Shown in pieces: positions 37,349-50,300 of a stretch of 64,000 nt of DNA (its first letter is position 1; every line of letters starts with the position of its first letter). The DNA comes from Brienomyrus brachyistius (Eukaryota; Chordata; Actinopteri; Osteoglossiformes; Mormyridae): positions 248,001 to 312,000 of the forward strand of contig NW_026042415.1 in assembly GCF_023856365.1 (NCBI RefSeq). The letters are read 5' to 3'. Below the pieces are notes generated by a model, which worked only from the letters and a program-made list of their open reading frames with translations, was not told the origin of the DNA and did not search any database. Both the position numbers and the translations under genes were made by a program.

Positions 37349-37607
37349 GTTGGGGACCAAATGTCCCCACAATGTGATAAAAACCAGTTACATACATTAT
37401 ACATAATAAATATATACATTGGGGAGCATTTTTCACTCCTTATTTATAAAAAAATATCTGTGATTGCAATCAAAAAACTAAAAATGCCAAAAGTCTTGTA
37501 TTTAGTTTGATTACTTATGGTTGAGGTTAGGGCTGGGTGGGGGTTAAGGTCGTCATTGCTGGGATTAAAGTTATGCTCATAGAAATGAATGGACGGTCCC
37601 CACAAAG
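37349..37607 (+). mobile_element. Dispersed repeat with GTTGGGGACC / GGTCCCCAC inverted ends
   Basis: It begins GTTGGGGACCAAATGTCCCC (37349-37368) and ends GGACGGTCCCCACAAAG near 37607. Inside are AATGTGATAAAAACC, TGTGATTGCAATCAAAAAAC, AAAAGTCTTGTATTTAGTTT and GGGCTGGGTGGGGGTTAAGG. A second copy with the same inner phrases lies at 53050-53259. Short inverted ends and no coding capacity fit a MITE-like or other non-autonomous element. A GT run follows, as in the second copy. I recognise it as a repeat common in fish sequence but cannot name it. Confidence 0.75.
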
Positions 37608-37649
37608 ACATCAATTCAAATGTGTGTGTGTGTGTCTTTCTGTCTGTCT

Positions 37650-37797
37650 TGAGATGGACTGGCATCCTGCCCAGGGTGTCCTCAGCCATGTTCCCTGTCC
37701 ATTCTGGGGTGGGTGGCAGTATGTAGTGGAACTGGAGAAGCAGTTATGAGAGATGGATGGATGGATGGATGGATGGAGGGATGGATGGATGGATTAT
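37650..37797 (+). mobile_element. SINE 3' fragment with GGAT tail
   Basis: GAGATGGACTGGCATCCTGC, CCAGGGTGTCCTCAGCCATG, a GGGTGGGTGGCAGTATG-like section and (GGAT)n at 37754-37794 are in the plus-strand order of the SINE family. The tRNA-like head is missing. It abuts the dispersed repeat ending at 37607 through a GT run, so the two may have been nested insertions. Confidence 0.75.
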
Positions 37798-38940
37798 ATA
37801 ATCAGTAATAGTCCAAATGCAGCCTTTTTGTTTTAAAATGGAATATTATCAGTTTGTTCATTGTTATGTTTTTGCCTGTTTTGAGGCAGAACTGAATATT
37901 CTGTTAAGGGAACTTGCGTGCGGAGACGCTACAAATTTTGGTTCCTTATTATATTAATGACATGACTTATGCAACACCCAATATCCTTTGTAAAAGGGTA
38001 ATTACCAAGTACCGGTTGTACCACCTTTATAAGCAGTTACTCAAACAAAACACTACCTGTAGATACTGATTTTTATTTTACAGCCTTGTGATGGAATTTT
38101 GGCTCTTATACTCCGGTAAATCAGGTATCTGTGATTTTATGAGGAGAAACTTCTGTCAGGTTAACTTTCAACCTGTTTTCAAACTGCTAGGTTGTATGCA
38201 TTTTTGGTGTGATTTGGGTCTGCATTGCTGCGTGGACGTGGTAGAGTGTCTGTTCTGCCACATGTTTGCTATATGGACAGACTGCTTGAGAATTTCTGGG
38301 TACAGAGTACCGATAAATACCGGAATTCATGGTTCTGTCAATCATGGTAATTCCTGATGCAGCACCGCATCGCCGAACTTAGATGTTATGTGTACAGACT
38401 TAGCACTTTGTACCAGACCTGGTCTGCTTTAGAGAAAACAATCCACTTTCGTCTGAAGAACTCAAGTGTCAAGTCCTTCCTCTCCCTCTGCATGAGTCTC
38501 GCTTTGGCAGCGTCTGTCCCATGCTGCAGTTACAGACACGGCTTAAGCTGCAGCAGCTGAGGTCTCCTGATGCATAAGAACACTGTGAGGAGCAATGCGA
38601 TGAATAACTTTCTATAGATTAGCACAGGAGCTGAGGAACGTCTGCATTAAAGCCACATTTAGGAGTGATATCTATGTGCCAGTCCACTCTTACAAATAGA
38701 CCCTTTCTGGCCACTTGGAATTTGATGAATCTTACATTATAACCATACATTGTTTATGCAATGAGATAATGTGCTGTTCGACATACTGGTATGGTATAAC
38801 AAATAAGTAAATAATAAATGGTTCCGTTATTAAGTCACACTTGTTATAGCAATAACAGCTATTGCCTTGTTTGTTGAACCTAAACATCTCAGTCTCATTT
38901 TTTTGTCTGGGTTCTTCAAGAGGACCAATTGTCATTTTAT
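37798..38940. other. Unique sequence, no gene found
   Basis: Complex AT-leaning sequence. An 89-codon plus-strand frame (38088-38357) is Cys-rich but matches nothing I know, and I see no convincing flanking splice sites. Confidence 0.5.
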
Positions 38941-39390
38941 CATCTTGTGACGGCAAAATTGCAGCAGTCGCTCGGCAAATAATTTTCTCAGCGCTTAGCA
39001 GGCGAAATAATTAATGGGGGGGGGTGTAATGAAGGTTTTTGGCAAAGCGGTGTGGCGACACGAGCCGCTCTTGGCGGAGATGCCCGTGAGTGTCGTACCT
39101 GTAATTGCGGCCGTCGGGAGGCCATTGTCTGTCAAAATGCCCGCCGTCCAATTACTGAGCGCGTCGAAGTCCGTTTGAAATACGGCAAATAGGACACGAC
39201 CGTGTCCCAGTTGGGGTTTTTGCGGCGATTGTTTGTTTGTCGATTTCAGGTGTGTTCAGCTGCTTAAATGCCAGACTCCCGGTTATGCAGTGATCACTGC
39301 CAGTTAAGGCTTGCAGAATATGAATGAGAATCTACCGGAAACTGAATGTGTCTCGTCTATTTAATGTCGCACTAAGTTTGCCCAGCCTTC
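38941..39390. promoter_or_regulatory. Candidate conserved noncoding block
   Basis: Complex block with GGCAAATAATTTTCTC near 38974, GCGAAATAATTAATGG near 39002, TGTAATTGCGGCC near 39099 and CCAATTACTGAGC near 39148. It has several CpGs but no island and no coding frame. Regulatory function is inferred from texture only. Confidence 0.35.
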
Positions 39391-40564
39391 AGCTGCTCTG
39401 TCTGGTTGTATACGCTCTGAAGCACAATTTCCTCTTGGAAGGGAAACATACATAGATACACAATCTAATAAAGGGCTAAGATGGATGCTAATGTCCTTTC
39501 ATTAACTCTCTGAGTGGTTCCTTTTGTAAACTCAAATATTATTTTCTTCACTAAATAAATAACTGAAGCTTCAGTACATTTGGCCCGACTGCACAAATGG
39601 GCCTGTTTTTTTAAATAAATAAATGAAATAGGACGGGGGACCCAAAGCAGGTAACCTCTGGATGAAAATGCAGTAAAATGTACGATAAGGAGCGACAGCA
39701 TGGAGCAGAAGCTGTTTCCCATCTCTTCTAGGCCACTGGCTTGGATTTTCCCTGCCTTTGAGCTTCTAGCACTGCGAGGTTCCCTTTAAGAGCAGGAATG
39801 GCTGCCCAGCTTTGGTGCTAATGACACTGCTTGTGTGAAAGTGCTCCATTCAGGCTCAAAGCTGCACACAAGACCAACCGCATGTCCCTCTGCCCTCACA
39901 GAGCTGCGGCACGACAGCTGCTCACCGGCGGCCTGCTTGAGCTCAGACACTAAGCCGGCTGCTGCTTCGCTGGAGGATCTGCCTTCGGTCCCTGCGGAAA
40001 GGTAAGGCCTGCCGTCCCTCAGCCCAGGACACCAAACCACAAGGAGCATAACGAACGGGACGAGGCTCTTCAGCGAACCTGCCTGTTTAATGTCTAACTG
40101 GTCATAAAACTTTATCTGGTGTCGACTCATGAATCTGAGGACTGCACCTCCCTTACAACATTAGGTGGCTTTCCATTGCCCCCCCCCCCCCCACCCAGCC
40201 CTATGGTCTCATGTTTTCTTTCTGTCTGGCATGATCTGGTTTGGCACTATGACTTAAGCACCTTTTCCTACAGTATTACTGCCCCTGCGTTTCTGTTACT
40301 GAGGACGTGGAAACAGGAGCCTTAGATTTCGCTTATATGTTTCTCAAGGATGAAGGCAATACTTGAAGTACTTGAAAATGAAATGTTACGAAGAATAAAG
40401 TTTGTGTGTGACCACATTGTTGGATTCAGGTAACCCTCTGCATTAAGCTGATTGATTAAATAGCCCAATCAAACAGGTCTCAGTATTCATATAATATATA
40501 TTTATGCAAGTTTTCCCACATTTGGCAGCATCAAGGTCTGTCTGGGCAAATGAGCATTAATCAG
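39391..40564. other. Unique sequence; weak exon-like frame on the minus strand
   Basis: No supported gene. A 114-codon minus-strand frame (39786-40130) begins with a polar stretch followed by a 14-residue hydrophobic core, and a GTGAGC donor-like site lies at 39920-39925. No family is recognised. C14 lies at 40179-40192. Confidence 0.4.
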
Positions 40565-40740
40565 CCACTGCTATGCCCTGCCATGGGCTGGCGTCCCGTC
40601 CTGAGTTATTCCCTGCCTTACACCCATAGCTTTTGAGATAGGAAGGACCCAAGGAATCTGGCATAGGACCAGTGGGTATAGAAAGTAATGGATGGATGGA
40701 CGATTGATGGATGGATGGATGGATGGATAGATGGATGTAT
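40565..40740 (+). mobile_element. SINE 3' fragment with GGAT tail
   Basis: CTGCCATGGGCTGGCGTCCC, GTCCTGAGTTATTCCCTGCC, TTACACCCATAGCTTTTGAG and ATAGGAAGGACCC precede a (GGAT)n tail at about 40689-40737. The order matches the 3' half of the SINE family; the head is missing. Confidence 0.78.
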
Positions 40741-41152
40741 AACTGCAGCTGAAGCCGGGATGATGGTTTGTGCTACACAGCAGAGTCAGTAGTTATGAAG
40801 AGTGAGCCTGTCTTTTGTGGCATGTAAACAATAGGGCTGCACCGTTCGTGTTGTCAAATGTTGGGGACGGGGGTTGAAAAACCAGTTTAATCTGGAAAAT
40901 GCAACGGAAAGTCAAACTTTCGATGGTGTGTGTAGAAACTGCAGGTATTTTGGGGGGAGGGTTATAGTGAGCCCATTGGCTGGTGACTCCACCACTGTCA
41001 CTCGTGCATCCGTGCCAAACGACACAGACAGGCGTGCCGGCACCAGCCCTCAACGCAATCTGAGGAGCGCCGAACAATCTGATTGTCTCACACATATGCA
41101 CAACAGGTGTACACAGCTGCCAGTACCCCAAGGCCGGGACTAATTACAACAT
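40741..41152. other. Unique sequence, nothing recognised
   Basis: Complex sequence. Frames of 89 and 112 codons overlap on opposite strands and neither is recognisable. Confidence 0.5.
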
Positions 41153-41440
41153 GCAGACTTGGGGATGCAGCCCGCTTGGTGCATGCTGTTAATGCGAGTG
41201 CTGTCTGTGCAGACTTGGGGATGGGGAACCCTTGGTATGAGCTGTTAATGTGAGCGGGCCCTCGCAAACCCGGGGCTGAGGTGCCCTCAGTACGAGCTGT
41301 TAATGTGAGCGCTGCCTGCACAGACTCGGTTCTGGGGCACACTCAGTGTGAGCTGTTTATTCGAGCGCTGTCTGTGCTGACTCAGGGCTGGGACACGCTC
41401 AGTACTTGCTGTTAATGCGAGCGCTGCCTGCACTCTCTGG
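41153..41440. repeat. Decayed 55-56-bp minisatellite, 5 units
   Basis: The phrase GAGCTGTTAATGTGAGCGCT (with variants) recurs at a steady 55-56-bp spacing: 41185, 41241, 41296, 41352 and 41408. CAGACT(T/C)GG and GGGGC(A/T)C(A/G)CTCAGT lie between. Divergence is high, but the period is intact, so it is an old array. Confidence 0.88.
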
Positions 41441-42551
41441 GGCAGAGAGCCTCATTTCCTTACAAACAGCTTCCAGTTTTTTTTTTCTAAAATCTCTCAC
41501 TTTGTTTAGCTTTTCATTCTGAATTTTCCAAAGGATTTTAATGAATGCCTGTGGATTGATCCTTCCAGAAATGCCTTTGTCTGCCATATTTTTTTCCAGT
41601 TCATTGTTTTTTAAATATTAGTAGCCAATGTTCAGGTTTGTCGGCTAACTAACAATCTGCTGAGTCCCACCAGGTTATCAGGTGAGATTCCATCGTAATG
41701 GCTGCCTACAGAACTACTAGGCCACTATCTGGTCTGCAGGGTGTGATGTCATCCTGTGATTGGCCTGCTATCGGGCAGGAGGCCTGCAGACAGTGGCTGA
41801 TGCTCCACCTCCCTGCTTAGCTGGGTGCAGGGCCATGGTGGCCCCCTCCTGATCCAGCAGGCTTCTCTACATTTACTCTGCATCTGATGCTTAGTACAGT
41901 ACAGCATCTCCGCAGCCCCCCCTCCCCTAGCCCCAAGAGCAGAAGCAAACAGAGCGCCCCCTGCTGGTGGAGGAGCTGGCAGGGGTGTGGAGCCTCTGCT
42001 GGTGGTACTAAGTAGGGAGAAGTCGCCTGGAGCTCTGTGGGATTTCTGGCTCCTCAGAGGCTCTCAGCAGGGGGAGATGGGCAGACCCCCCCCCCACACA
42101 CACACACAGTGCTAGAGTGGCTGAGCCGCAGTAAGCTAAAGCTGATGAAACAGGGGGGAAAAGCTTACAGGAGCTGCCCCCCCCAAGCCCCCCATCCAGC
42201 AGGAGCACAAGCTCCCCTCTCCTAGGCCGGTGGAGACGATCGCCTCAAACTCCTGTATTTTTTGCAACTGCAATGAGGCGTGTTTTAGCACATGGTCTGT
42301 GAGCACTGTTACCTTTGTGCACAGGATGGGGGCTTTAAGGCAGCAGTGGGTTTTTCCCCGTCCCCCCCAGTATGCCTTTGCCTCAAGGAGGGCGCTATTG
42401 TAATAAGGCCGGCTGATACGCTGGAGATCGCCGTAATCGTGGCTAATGTGGCAGCAGTGGAATCGCGGTCGGCGTGCCGTTGGGACAGCATCGGTGGGTT
42501 AGGTCCTGGGGGCCCCTGCATGGGGCTTAGCATGGCTAGGATGGGGGTCTA
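41441..42551. other. Unique sequence with a strong CTCF-type motif
   Basis: No gene is recognised. A near-ideal CTCF core lies at 41954-41970 and a weaker one (CAAGGAGGGCGCTA) near 42383. Short C runs lie near 42088 and 42178. Confidence 0.5.
41954..41970 (-). promoter_or_regulatory. CTCF-like motif
   Basis: The minus strand reads CCACCAGCAGGGGGCGC, which fits the vertebrate CTCF core (CCASYAGRKGGCRS) at every position. CTCF binds such sites at loop anchors and insulators. Binding depends on chromatin, and a single match is weak evidence. Confidence 0.5.
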
Positions 42552-43583
42552 GCTCAGACAGGGCCTAACACAGCTCAAGCAGGGCTTAACGAGGCTCAGG
42601 CGAGGCCTAACGCGGCTCAGACAGGGCCTAACGCGGCTCAGACAGGGCCTAACGCAGCTCAAGTGGGGCCTAACGCGGCTCAAGTGGGGCCTAATGCGGC
42701 TCAAGTGGGGCCTAACGCGGCTCAGGTGGGGCCTAACGTGGCTCAGACGGGGCCTAATGCGACTCAGGTGGGGCCTAACGCAGCTCAGACGGGGTCTAAC
42801 GCAGCTCATGTGGGGCCTAACGCAGCTCAGACGGGGCCTAATGCGGCTCAAGTGGGGCCTAACGCGGCTCAGACAGGGCCTAATGCGACTCAGGTGGGGC
42901 CTAACGCGGCTCAGGTGGGGCCTAACGTGGCTCAGACGGGGCCTAATGCGACTCAGGTGGGGCCTAACGCAGCTCAGACGGGGTCTAACGCAGCTGATGT
43001 GGGGCCTAACGCAGCTCAGACGGGGTCTAACGCAGCTTAGGTGGGGCCTAACGTAGTTCAGACGGGGTCTAACGCAGCTCAGACGGGGCCTAACGCAGCA
43101 CAGACGGGGTGTAACGCAGCTCAATTGGGGCCTAACGCAGCTCAGACGGGGCCTAACGCAGCTCAGGTGGGGCCTAATGCGACTCAGGTGGGGCCTAACG
43201 CGGCTCAGACGGGGCCTAATGCGACTCAGGTGGGGCCTAACGCAGCTCAGGTGGGGCCTAACGCAGCTCAGGTGGGGTCTAACGCAGCTCAGACGGGGCC
43301 TAATGCAGCTCAGACGGGGTCTAACGCAGCTCAGACAGGGCCTAACGCAGCTCAGGCGGGGCCTAACGCAGCTCAGACGGGGTCTAATGCAGCTCAGACG
43401 GGGTCTAACGCAGCTCAGACGGGGCCTAACGCAGCTCAGACGGGGCCTAACGCTGCTCAGACGGGGCCTAACGCTGCTCAGACGGGGCCTAACGCGGCTC
43501 AGACGGGGCCTAACGCGGCTCAGACGGGGCCTAACGCGGCTCAGACGGGGCCTAACGCGGCTCAGATTGGGCCTAACGGAGCA
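42552..43583. repeat. 21-bp minisatellite, about 49 units
   Basis: The unit is CGGGGCCTAACGCAGCTCAG plus one base; variants have CAAGTG, CAGGTG or CAGACGG linkers and CGC/TGC/CGA in the middle. The 21-bp period is kept for about 1,030 bp. All stop-free frames therefore stay open as heptapeptide repeats: Gly-Pro-Asn-Ala-Ala-Gln-(Thr/Val) on the plus strand, broken once by TAG near 43037, and a 347-codon Val-Arg-Pro-(Arg/His)-Leu-Ser-(Cys/Arg) frame on the minus strand. No signal peptide, exon structure or non-repeat domain supports a protein. Confidence 0.95.
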
Positions 43584-45786
43584 AAGACTCATCTCTGCCG
43601 TTTCAATTTAACATCATCCACACAGGGCACAAAATAAATCTCGCAGGTCCCTGTTTGGACAATGTTTGGAACTGTGGGTGTTTCTTAAATGATTTTTCAT
43701 GGCTATGGATATGACATTATTGAATGATTATTATATTTTAAATTGGCCCGGAGAGTTGAGGCCTTGCTTTTGTGAGGTAGCGCCCCCCCCCCCCCCCCAG
43801 CCTGCCTCTCTTGCAATTACTCCCTCCCATGCAGTCACGTCTCTCTTTAACAAAAAAGTAATTATTATACTTAACTATATATCACCTGTCCGCCCCCCGC
43901 CGAGTGAGGCAGACCCTTCTTATTTCATCCAGGTCCCGTTGCGTGTCAATTGGTGGTCGTAAACCGCAGGGCTTTGTGGGAAATTCACAGTGACTCCCCA
44001 CGATTTGATTTGTTGTGTGGATGAGCCAGCCCCCCCCCCCCCCCCCCCCCCGTCACGTAATTAAGATGTGGAAAGATACCCCAGGAAACCGGGAATGGGG
44101 CTTCAGCGCCTCAGGCCCCATATCTTAGCATGTCTCCCGGCCCATAAATGATTTATGATATTTGTTCATTCTTATTCAAATGTTGGTTTTGTGGTTCTGC
44201 TCCCAGTGCGTTGGACGCCTGGGTTCAGATCGCGCTGCTCTCCCTCCTCCTTCTCTCCCGGTTCCCGGCGCGGGGGACACCCCCCTGTGAACCCCTCACA
44301 TTACTGCCATTCCTTTCTGTATTACTCTTGCTAAGCTGTCCATTTTTCCTGGACCCTGAACACAGCTCTGGATTCCATAGCAGGGGTGTAGCTTCTGTTC
44401 TAACCCTGATTGGGACCAAATCTGCCCCCATCCCTCTGTAAACACACATGGTCCTCCCACAGTATTGGTAGGCACATGTCTGTACCGTGCTTATGTAAGT
44501 CTGTAGTGTTGGTTCACTGGGCCAGTTCAGGGTCAAAGAGACAATCAAAGGTCCAAGGGAAACCTCATTCTGTTCCCTTTCATATAATACTATCAGCTGT
44601 ATGTTACATCTTTTAGTGTCTCAGACTAGCTTCCTCTGGAAGAAAATTACTAAAATCTGTCACCATATGGGGCAACACCCATGCCTTGCTAAACTACTCA
44701 TCTCGTTTGCCAGTGCTACCCTGCGATGTGAACAGCTATAGTCTTTCAAAGTGAGGCATTGCGGTGCACAGTTTCTGTTCCGTGTCCTTTAATGGGTGCG
44801 GCGGCTGACATCTTTGTCCTCTAGCTGGTCACGTTCATAACGGAGGATGATTTGATGCCTTTTTCTTACACTCAGTGAAGAGGGCCAGTGCATTGTGGTC
44901 TGGCACCGGGGTCCCTCCTGCCCAATGAGACGGACCCACCTGGGAAGAAATCCCAGGCTGGCTGCTGTCTGCGGAATCTCCTTCCCGGTTCATCCGAGCT
45001 TGGCGCTGAGTGTCGTGCGGGTAATCCCAGAGAGGGGAGGGAGCCTACCACCGGCGGACCTCACTGACCACATACCACAGATCTGGCAGCTTGACTCGAG
45101 GGGGGGGACGTCACTTACAGTATAATTCTCTTGCGGACCTCTTTAGCATCCAAAACCAAAAACAGCTTAAATGAAAAAGGATATTTTTTTCAGCCTGGGT
45201 GTAAACCCCCCTCCCCTGCCCCCCAGGGTCACTCCCTGCCCTCCCCCCCCAGCCCCACACTGCTCCGCATGCCCCCTTCCCGGAGACTGCGGTGAAATGA
45301 TCTCTTTTGTTGCGCATCATTAGTTCCGTCTGCTGTACCGTGCGGAGCCTGTCTGTTCCGGAGCACGGCACCGTGATGGTTGCCAGGGGCGACTGCAGAC
45401 GCCAGGCTCCCAGTGGCCTCTGGCCTAACCCCCCCACCCCCCCCCCGCACTGCTCAGGCACCAGATGACACTCTCATCTCTGTTTATTCACTTATTTATT
45501 TATGCATCTTGAGGGGGGGGGTCCGTTTCACTTTCTCCTCTTCTGGAAGATGTTATATTTTAATAGTTGTCGTTTTTTTTTTTTTGTACAGAGCTTCACA
45601 TTAGGGAAAATTATTAAAAATGTTGTCTGAGATGTTATTGCTGAAGGGTTTTATTTTCAGAATACATTAGAGTAAAAATGGAATATTTATTTTTTCATTG
45701 AATCAAAAAAAGACAACTGGCGACTGGCATCTTGAGGAAGAGGAAATCCTTTACGTGATACACAGCTCCTCCTCAGTGGTGAAAAG
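43584..45786. other. Unique sequence with long C runs, no gene found
   Basis: C16 lies at 43783-43798 and C22 at 44030-44051. The rest is complex sequence with frames up to 116 codons, none recognisable. Other short C/G runs lie near 45101, 45244, 45430 and 45511, and T/A-rich stretches near 45570. Confidence 0.5.
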
Positions 45787-45858
45787 GCATTTCAGCACCG
45801 AGGCACTGCATTTCAGCACCGAGGCACTGCATTTCAGCACCGAGGCACTGCATTTCAG
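45787..45858. repeat. 21-bp repeat, 3.4 units, each with an RE1 half-site
   Basis: Perfect 21-bp units start at 45787, 45808 and 45829, with a partial fourth at 45850. Each full unit holds TTCAGCACC, the left half of the REST/NRSF element, at 45791, 45812 and 45833. The right half (GGACAG) is not present. Confidence 0.92.
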
Positions 45859-46719
45859 GTCAGAGAAGAAGAGTAATAGCAGCCGTGCTGAAAAACGGCG
45901 AATCACCAACTGCAATTAACCGCTGAACCTAAAGGTTTGTCCGGTTCAGCTCCCACAAGCCCTGTGATATTTTCTTGCATCTTGGGGATGTTTTATTCAG
46001 GAGCTACATGAATCGTAAATCTTCGGAAAGGAAAGTGTGATGTCTGATGTCCATACGTAGCACCGCGAAGGGTCCACCCTGTGGGAACTCGCCTTTAATC
46101 TGAGCCGATGCTGGGGGTGCAATGACGTCCCTGCCACTGTCGCCTTGGCTGTGATAGAGACGTAAATAACAGCTCAAACGGCAGACAGGGAGCGGCCACA
46201 TGGGGCATGACGTGGTCAAAGAGTCGCCCTGCGATCGCGTGCCGGTGGCTTTCCGTACTCCAGGGGACGGCCATCATGTTCTCAGATCAGAACGTCTCAT
46301 CAAAGGTCCATTAATAGAGCAACTGCATCAAAAGGCAGGAACGATAACCTGCATGCACTTGTCCATGCAGCCATGCTTTGGTACGATGGTACGCCTACCC
46401 CAAACAGGTCAGGCTTTCTGGATCTCTGTCTTTGTTACGGCAAAAGTCCGCTGGTCAGGGCACATCGAGACCGGAGGGGGAACTTCAATTTAGCGCTGAA
46501 CGTCTGAACGTTTTCATTTGGCGGTGGTGGATCGGATTGACCCAGTCTGACCTCTCCTAGAGGTCTAATGTGCAGGAACTGGGGGCTGGGGGGGGGTGGA
46601 GAGACAGGGAGGCGTGAGTGCAGATACACTGCTGATCTATAGCTGGTGGGGGGGGTCACAGTAAGTGACACTCAGCAGCCAGCAGCCCAGAGTGAGCCAT
46701 TACCGCACAGGCCTGCAGA
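45859..46719. other. Unique sequence, no gene found
   Basis: Complex sequence; frames under 100 codons, none recognised. Short G runs lie near 46589 and 46648. Confidence 0.5.
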
Positions 46720-46930
46720 AAACAGGCACGATTCGGTTTGAATTGATTTGGTGAAAACCCAAGAAGTGAATATGCTTTCATTTTGATAATATTAAGATAG
46801 ACAAAATGTGTTGTGTCAGTTTCACCTCTCCATTACTTCAGCCATTACGGTGAAACTGGATGATTTTATTTCTCAGACTCTATTTTCTGTGATAAAATGA
46901 AAATTTCAAAGCTCATTAAGTCCTGAGTGA
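46720..46930. promoter_or_regulatory. Candidate conserved noncoding block
   Basis: About 200 bp of complex AT-rich sequence: CATTTTGATAATATTAAG near 46780, GTTTCACCTCTCCATTAC near 46820 and AAGCTCATTAAGTCC near 46910. No frame is open. This is inference from texture. Confidence 0.28.
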
Positions 46931-47359
46931 CACCAGGGCTGCGGGGGCCGGTCGGAAGGTAAGTCGATCTGGTTTCAGTTCATTTTTGCTCAATTTCCCC
47001 CAGCCGTGATCAAATATTTCACTTTCCAGTATGGTCCTAATGGGAGTGTTGGGTTCAGCCGAGCTCTCTAACCTCTCGGCACGTGTCAGATTTCCACCTG
47101 TCAACAAGACGCGTGGAGATTTTAATCTGAGCTGGGTGCCGACCTGCGTCGGAGAGCCTGGGTGGGGTTAAGCGAGGACCCCAGTGGCGGGCTGTGTGGC
47201 CCACGCCAAGGGGGGGCCAGGCCCAGTGCCCCCTGCGTGTCTCGGGACACAGAGATAGGAGCGCCGGACTGCTTTTCAGTCCAGCTAGCTGTGATTATTG
47301 GTGTTCTTCCATCCATCCACCCTCAGTCTGCTTTCCCAGTGAGCGGAATAATAATGATC

Positions 47360-47392
<33 letters not shown>

Positions 47393-50300
47393 GCTCTGAC
47401 TGAAGATGGATTAGTATTATTATCTTCTTCATTCTTAGGGGTCCAGGCTGCCCCGCAGTGCTACACCCTGATTGGGTTTATTATTAATATCGTCCTCATC
47501 TGGTCTGCAGTGGATAGACGGTGACATCTCACCTTCTGAGGCCTACAGAAAATCCCCTAAAACAAGCTCAGCTGTGAAAACTAGTGAAATTCACCCCCCC
47601 CCCCCCCCCCAACACTACAAAGCTGTTTCTCCCCTGGGGAGTCTGCATTATTCTGGGGTTTTGTTTAATCTTATTGGGAGGGGTCCTGACTTTTTTGAAA
47701 CGTCGCCTTTCCAGGTCTGCTAAAGAGCACATTTATTTAAACTCCAGACACCGTAAGCCTGTATGTTTAACCCTTTGTCCTCCGCTACAATGTCAGGAAT
47801 TTCATTTGATTGTGTTTTTTTCCGAACTGGACCGTGTTTTTCTGACCAAAGTAAAACAGGATAACCCCGTAAACCCAGCGAGAAGGCCTTCCTGGGGGGG
47901 CGGCGGGCGTAACCCCGGTAATGGCGGCTGACTTTCCGTAGTTCGCTTTATTACATTGGCTTGAGTGCACGGGTGTGGAAAAAAGAGCAGGCCGATGAAA
48001 TGCCGGTCCTGAGCGCATTAAAATGTCCACCATTAAAACCTGAATGGCTCAATATAAACCAGGTTGAGATTATTGATAATAACAGAGACCCCGCATGCTT
48101 TTCCAGTAACATCCCTCCTCCTCCTGCTCTCTCTCTGTCTATCACTCCATCTCTCCCTGTACTATAGCTGCCTTTCAGGCAGGATGTGACAAGCCTGTCA
48201 CAGCACGGCGAGCCTCCCCATGGTATCGGGCGGTAAAGGCCAGGAACTCCGCAGAGCATGTAGCTACAGACCGGATAAATGAAGTAAAACTCTAACTGTA
48301 TAGTTCAATGAAATCGTTCTGTCATTAAAAATGCTCTTCATAGTAATAATATTAATAATAATAATAATAATAGTGAGAAAGTGACAGTTGAAATGCTGCT
48401 GAGAAGGATTGTAATCGTCACTGTCGCTGCCATATACTTCCCTTCATTTTCCATACCGACCTCCCCAGGGAGCCTGGAGTGTGTCCTGGGGGGGCGTAGG
48501 GCATGCAGCAGGGGACACCCAGGACACCATACTTATATGTGTACAGTGTGTATCTTGTCTTTCTTTGTATAGAGAGAGAGAGAGAGAATAGGTGCAAAGA
48601 AACCCCTTCAATGTGCTTAAGGGAAGCAGAATGTCCCCCCCCCTCCCCCAGCTATTTGTGAGCACTTGTCAGCCTGGGATCCTGTACCACCTCCCCTCCC
48701 ACCCACGTGGCGTGACACCCACCCCCCGGGGGGGGGTGCACCGCGCGGGGTGGCCGTCTCCATGTCAGTGGGTGTGGTGACATGGGATACGGCGGCACCG
48801 CCTTTGATGTCCCCCCCCCCCCCCCCCCCGGACACGCCAAAGCCAGAGAATGATGCCCTTGTCGACAGACATGGCGTTTTATTTTAGAAGCTGAAATGTC
48901 ACAGTATGTAGATTTGCATTAAAATAAAATGTTTATATGTAGAATGACTTCAACAAGGCCGGTGAAACGAGTAGGTGTGTTTAATTATGTCAGCATGAGT
49001 GCTGCTGACGGGAAATGTGAACTTGGCTATGAAATGTGAGACAATCTCTCACTTTAGCGGCCGTGTTTTGGGGAAACTGTCAGCGACAGCATAGAAATAA
49101 AGTCAAATATTTGCATTTAGCTGATGCTTTTACCAAAATTACTTTTTCAGTTAATTAGTAAAGCCCAGTGTTATACTGGCACTGAGTATTTTGCTGAAGC
49201 ATGTCTGGGACCTTCACCCAAAAAGTCTAAGCTTACTCTTCCCTATTTTTCACCCCGTCTGTTGGCTGTCTTGAACCACCGCCCCCCCCCCCCACCCCAC
49301 CCCATACCCCACCCCCCCCCCCATTTCCTGGGGCACGTTTCGTCCATTGCGCTCCAGCACAGATACTCTTACACCATTAAACCTCAGCCAGTACCAGTAA
49401 AATCATTTTCCCGTGTGCAAATGCAGTGCAATTACCTTCAAAAGCCCGAGCACAAGGAAAGCCTGTTAATATTCCTAATGATTCCTGCTCCTTTTAAAAG
49501 TCATCATCCCACTTTATCGGTGGAGCTACATCGCAGGGGGTATCCCCAAAGGGACTGACATCATTCCAGGCCGCCTCTAACAGGGCACGGCATAACTCCC
49601 ATATGGGGGGGGCTATGGGGGCCTCACTGCTCCCTAGGCGAAGCTACTACCCATTATTCAAAAAAATGAGGGAAAAAGGAAGGAAGAACTGAGAGTATGT
49701 ATGAGAAGAAGACATGAGTGTCTTGGGGCAGGTCAGGCCTGCGTCACCTGGCATGTGCAGCGTTTGTAGGGTAACGTGGAAACTCCTTCGATCAGTGTGC
49801 GCCGATTTCGACGCACGCCCCGCTTATGCAGGAGCGCATTCGCTGCGGTGAATTCTCAGTGTCGTGACTTTTGCGACCCTCCGGTTTATCACCGACTTGA
49901 ATATATGCTGACGTTTGGAAAAACTCGAAAGACGCGTTTGTAGAAAGTGTCGCGATTTCTGCACCGAGAGCTTTGCGTTTTACTGACGGGGCAACAAACA
50001 AAAGTGTGTGAATAGGGAAGCAATTTGTTTTGGAAATCCTCCTCATGGGAGGGTGCGGAATGATAATCCTCCTCTGGCGTATTTCTGTGTTGTAACGTTA
50101 ACAGACGGCTTGTGTGGTTAGTTTTAAGTTCTCTAAAACCTTTAAAAATACATTTTCAAAGAAAAAGAATTGGATTCACATAAAAACCCACCACAACGTA
50201 GCTGTGTTCTTTTTTCCCAGTGTAGACTGATCAGACCATTTTCAGAGAATGACGGAGTACTGGCACGTTTGACATAAAAGCTGCCTTTCGTTATTCATCT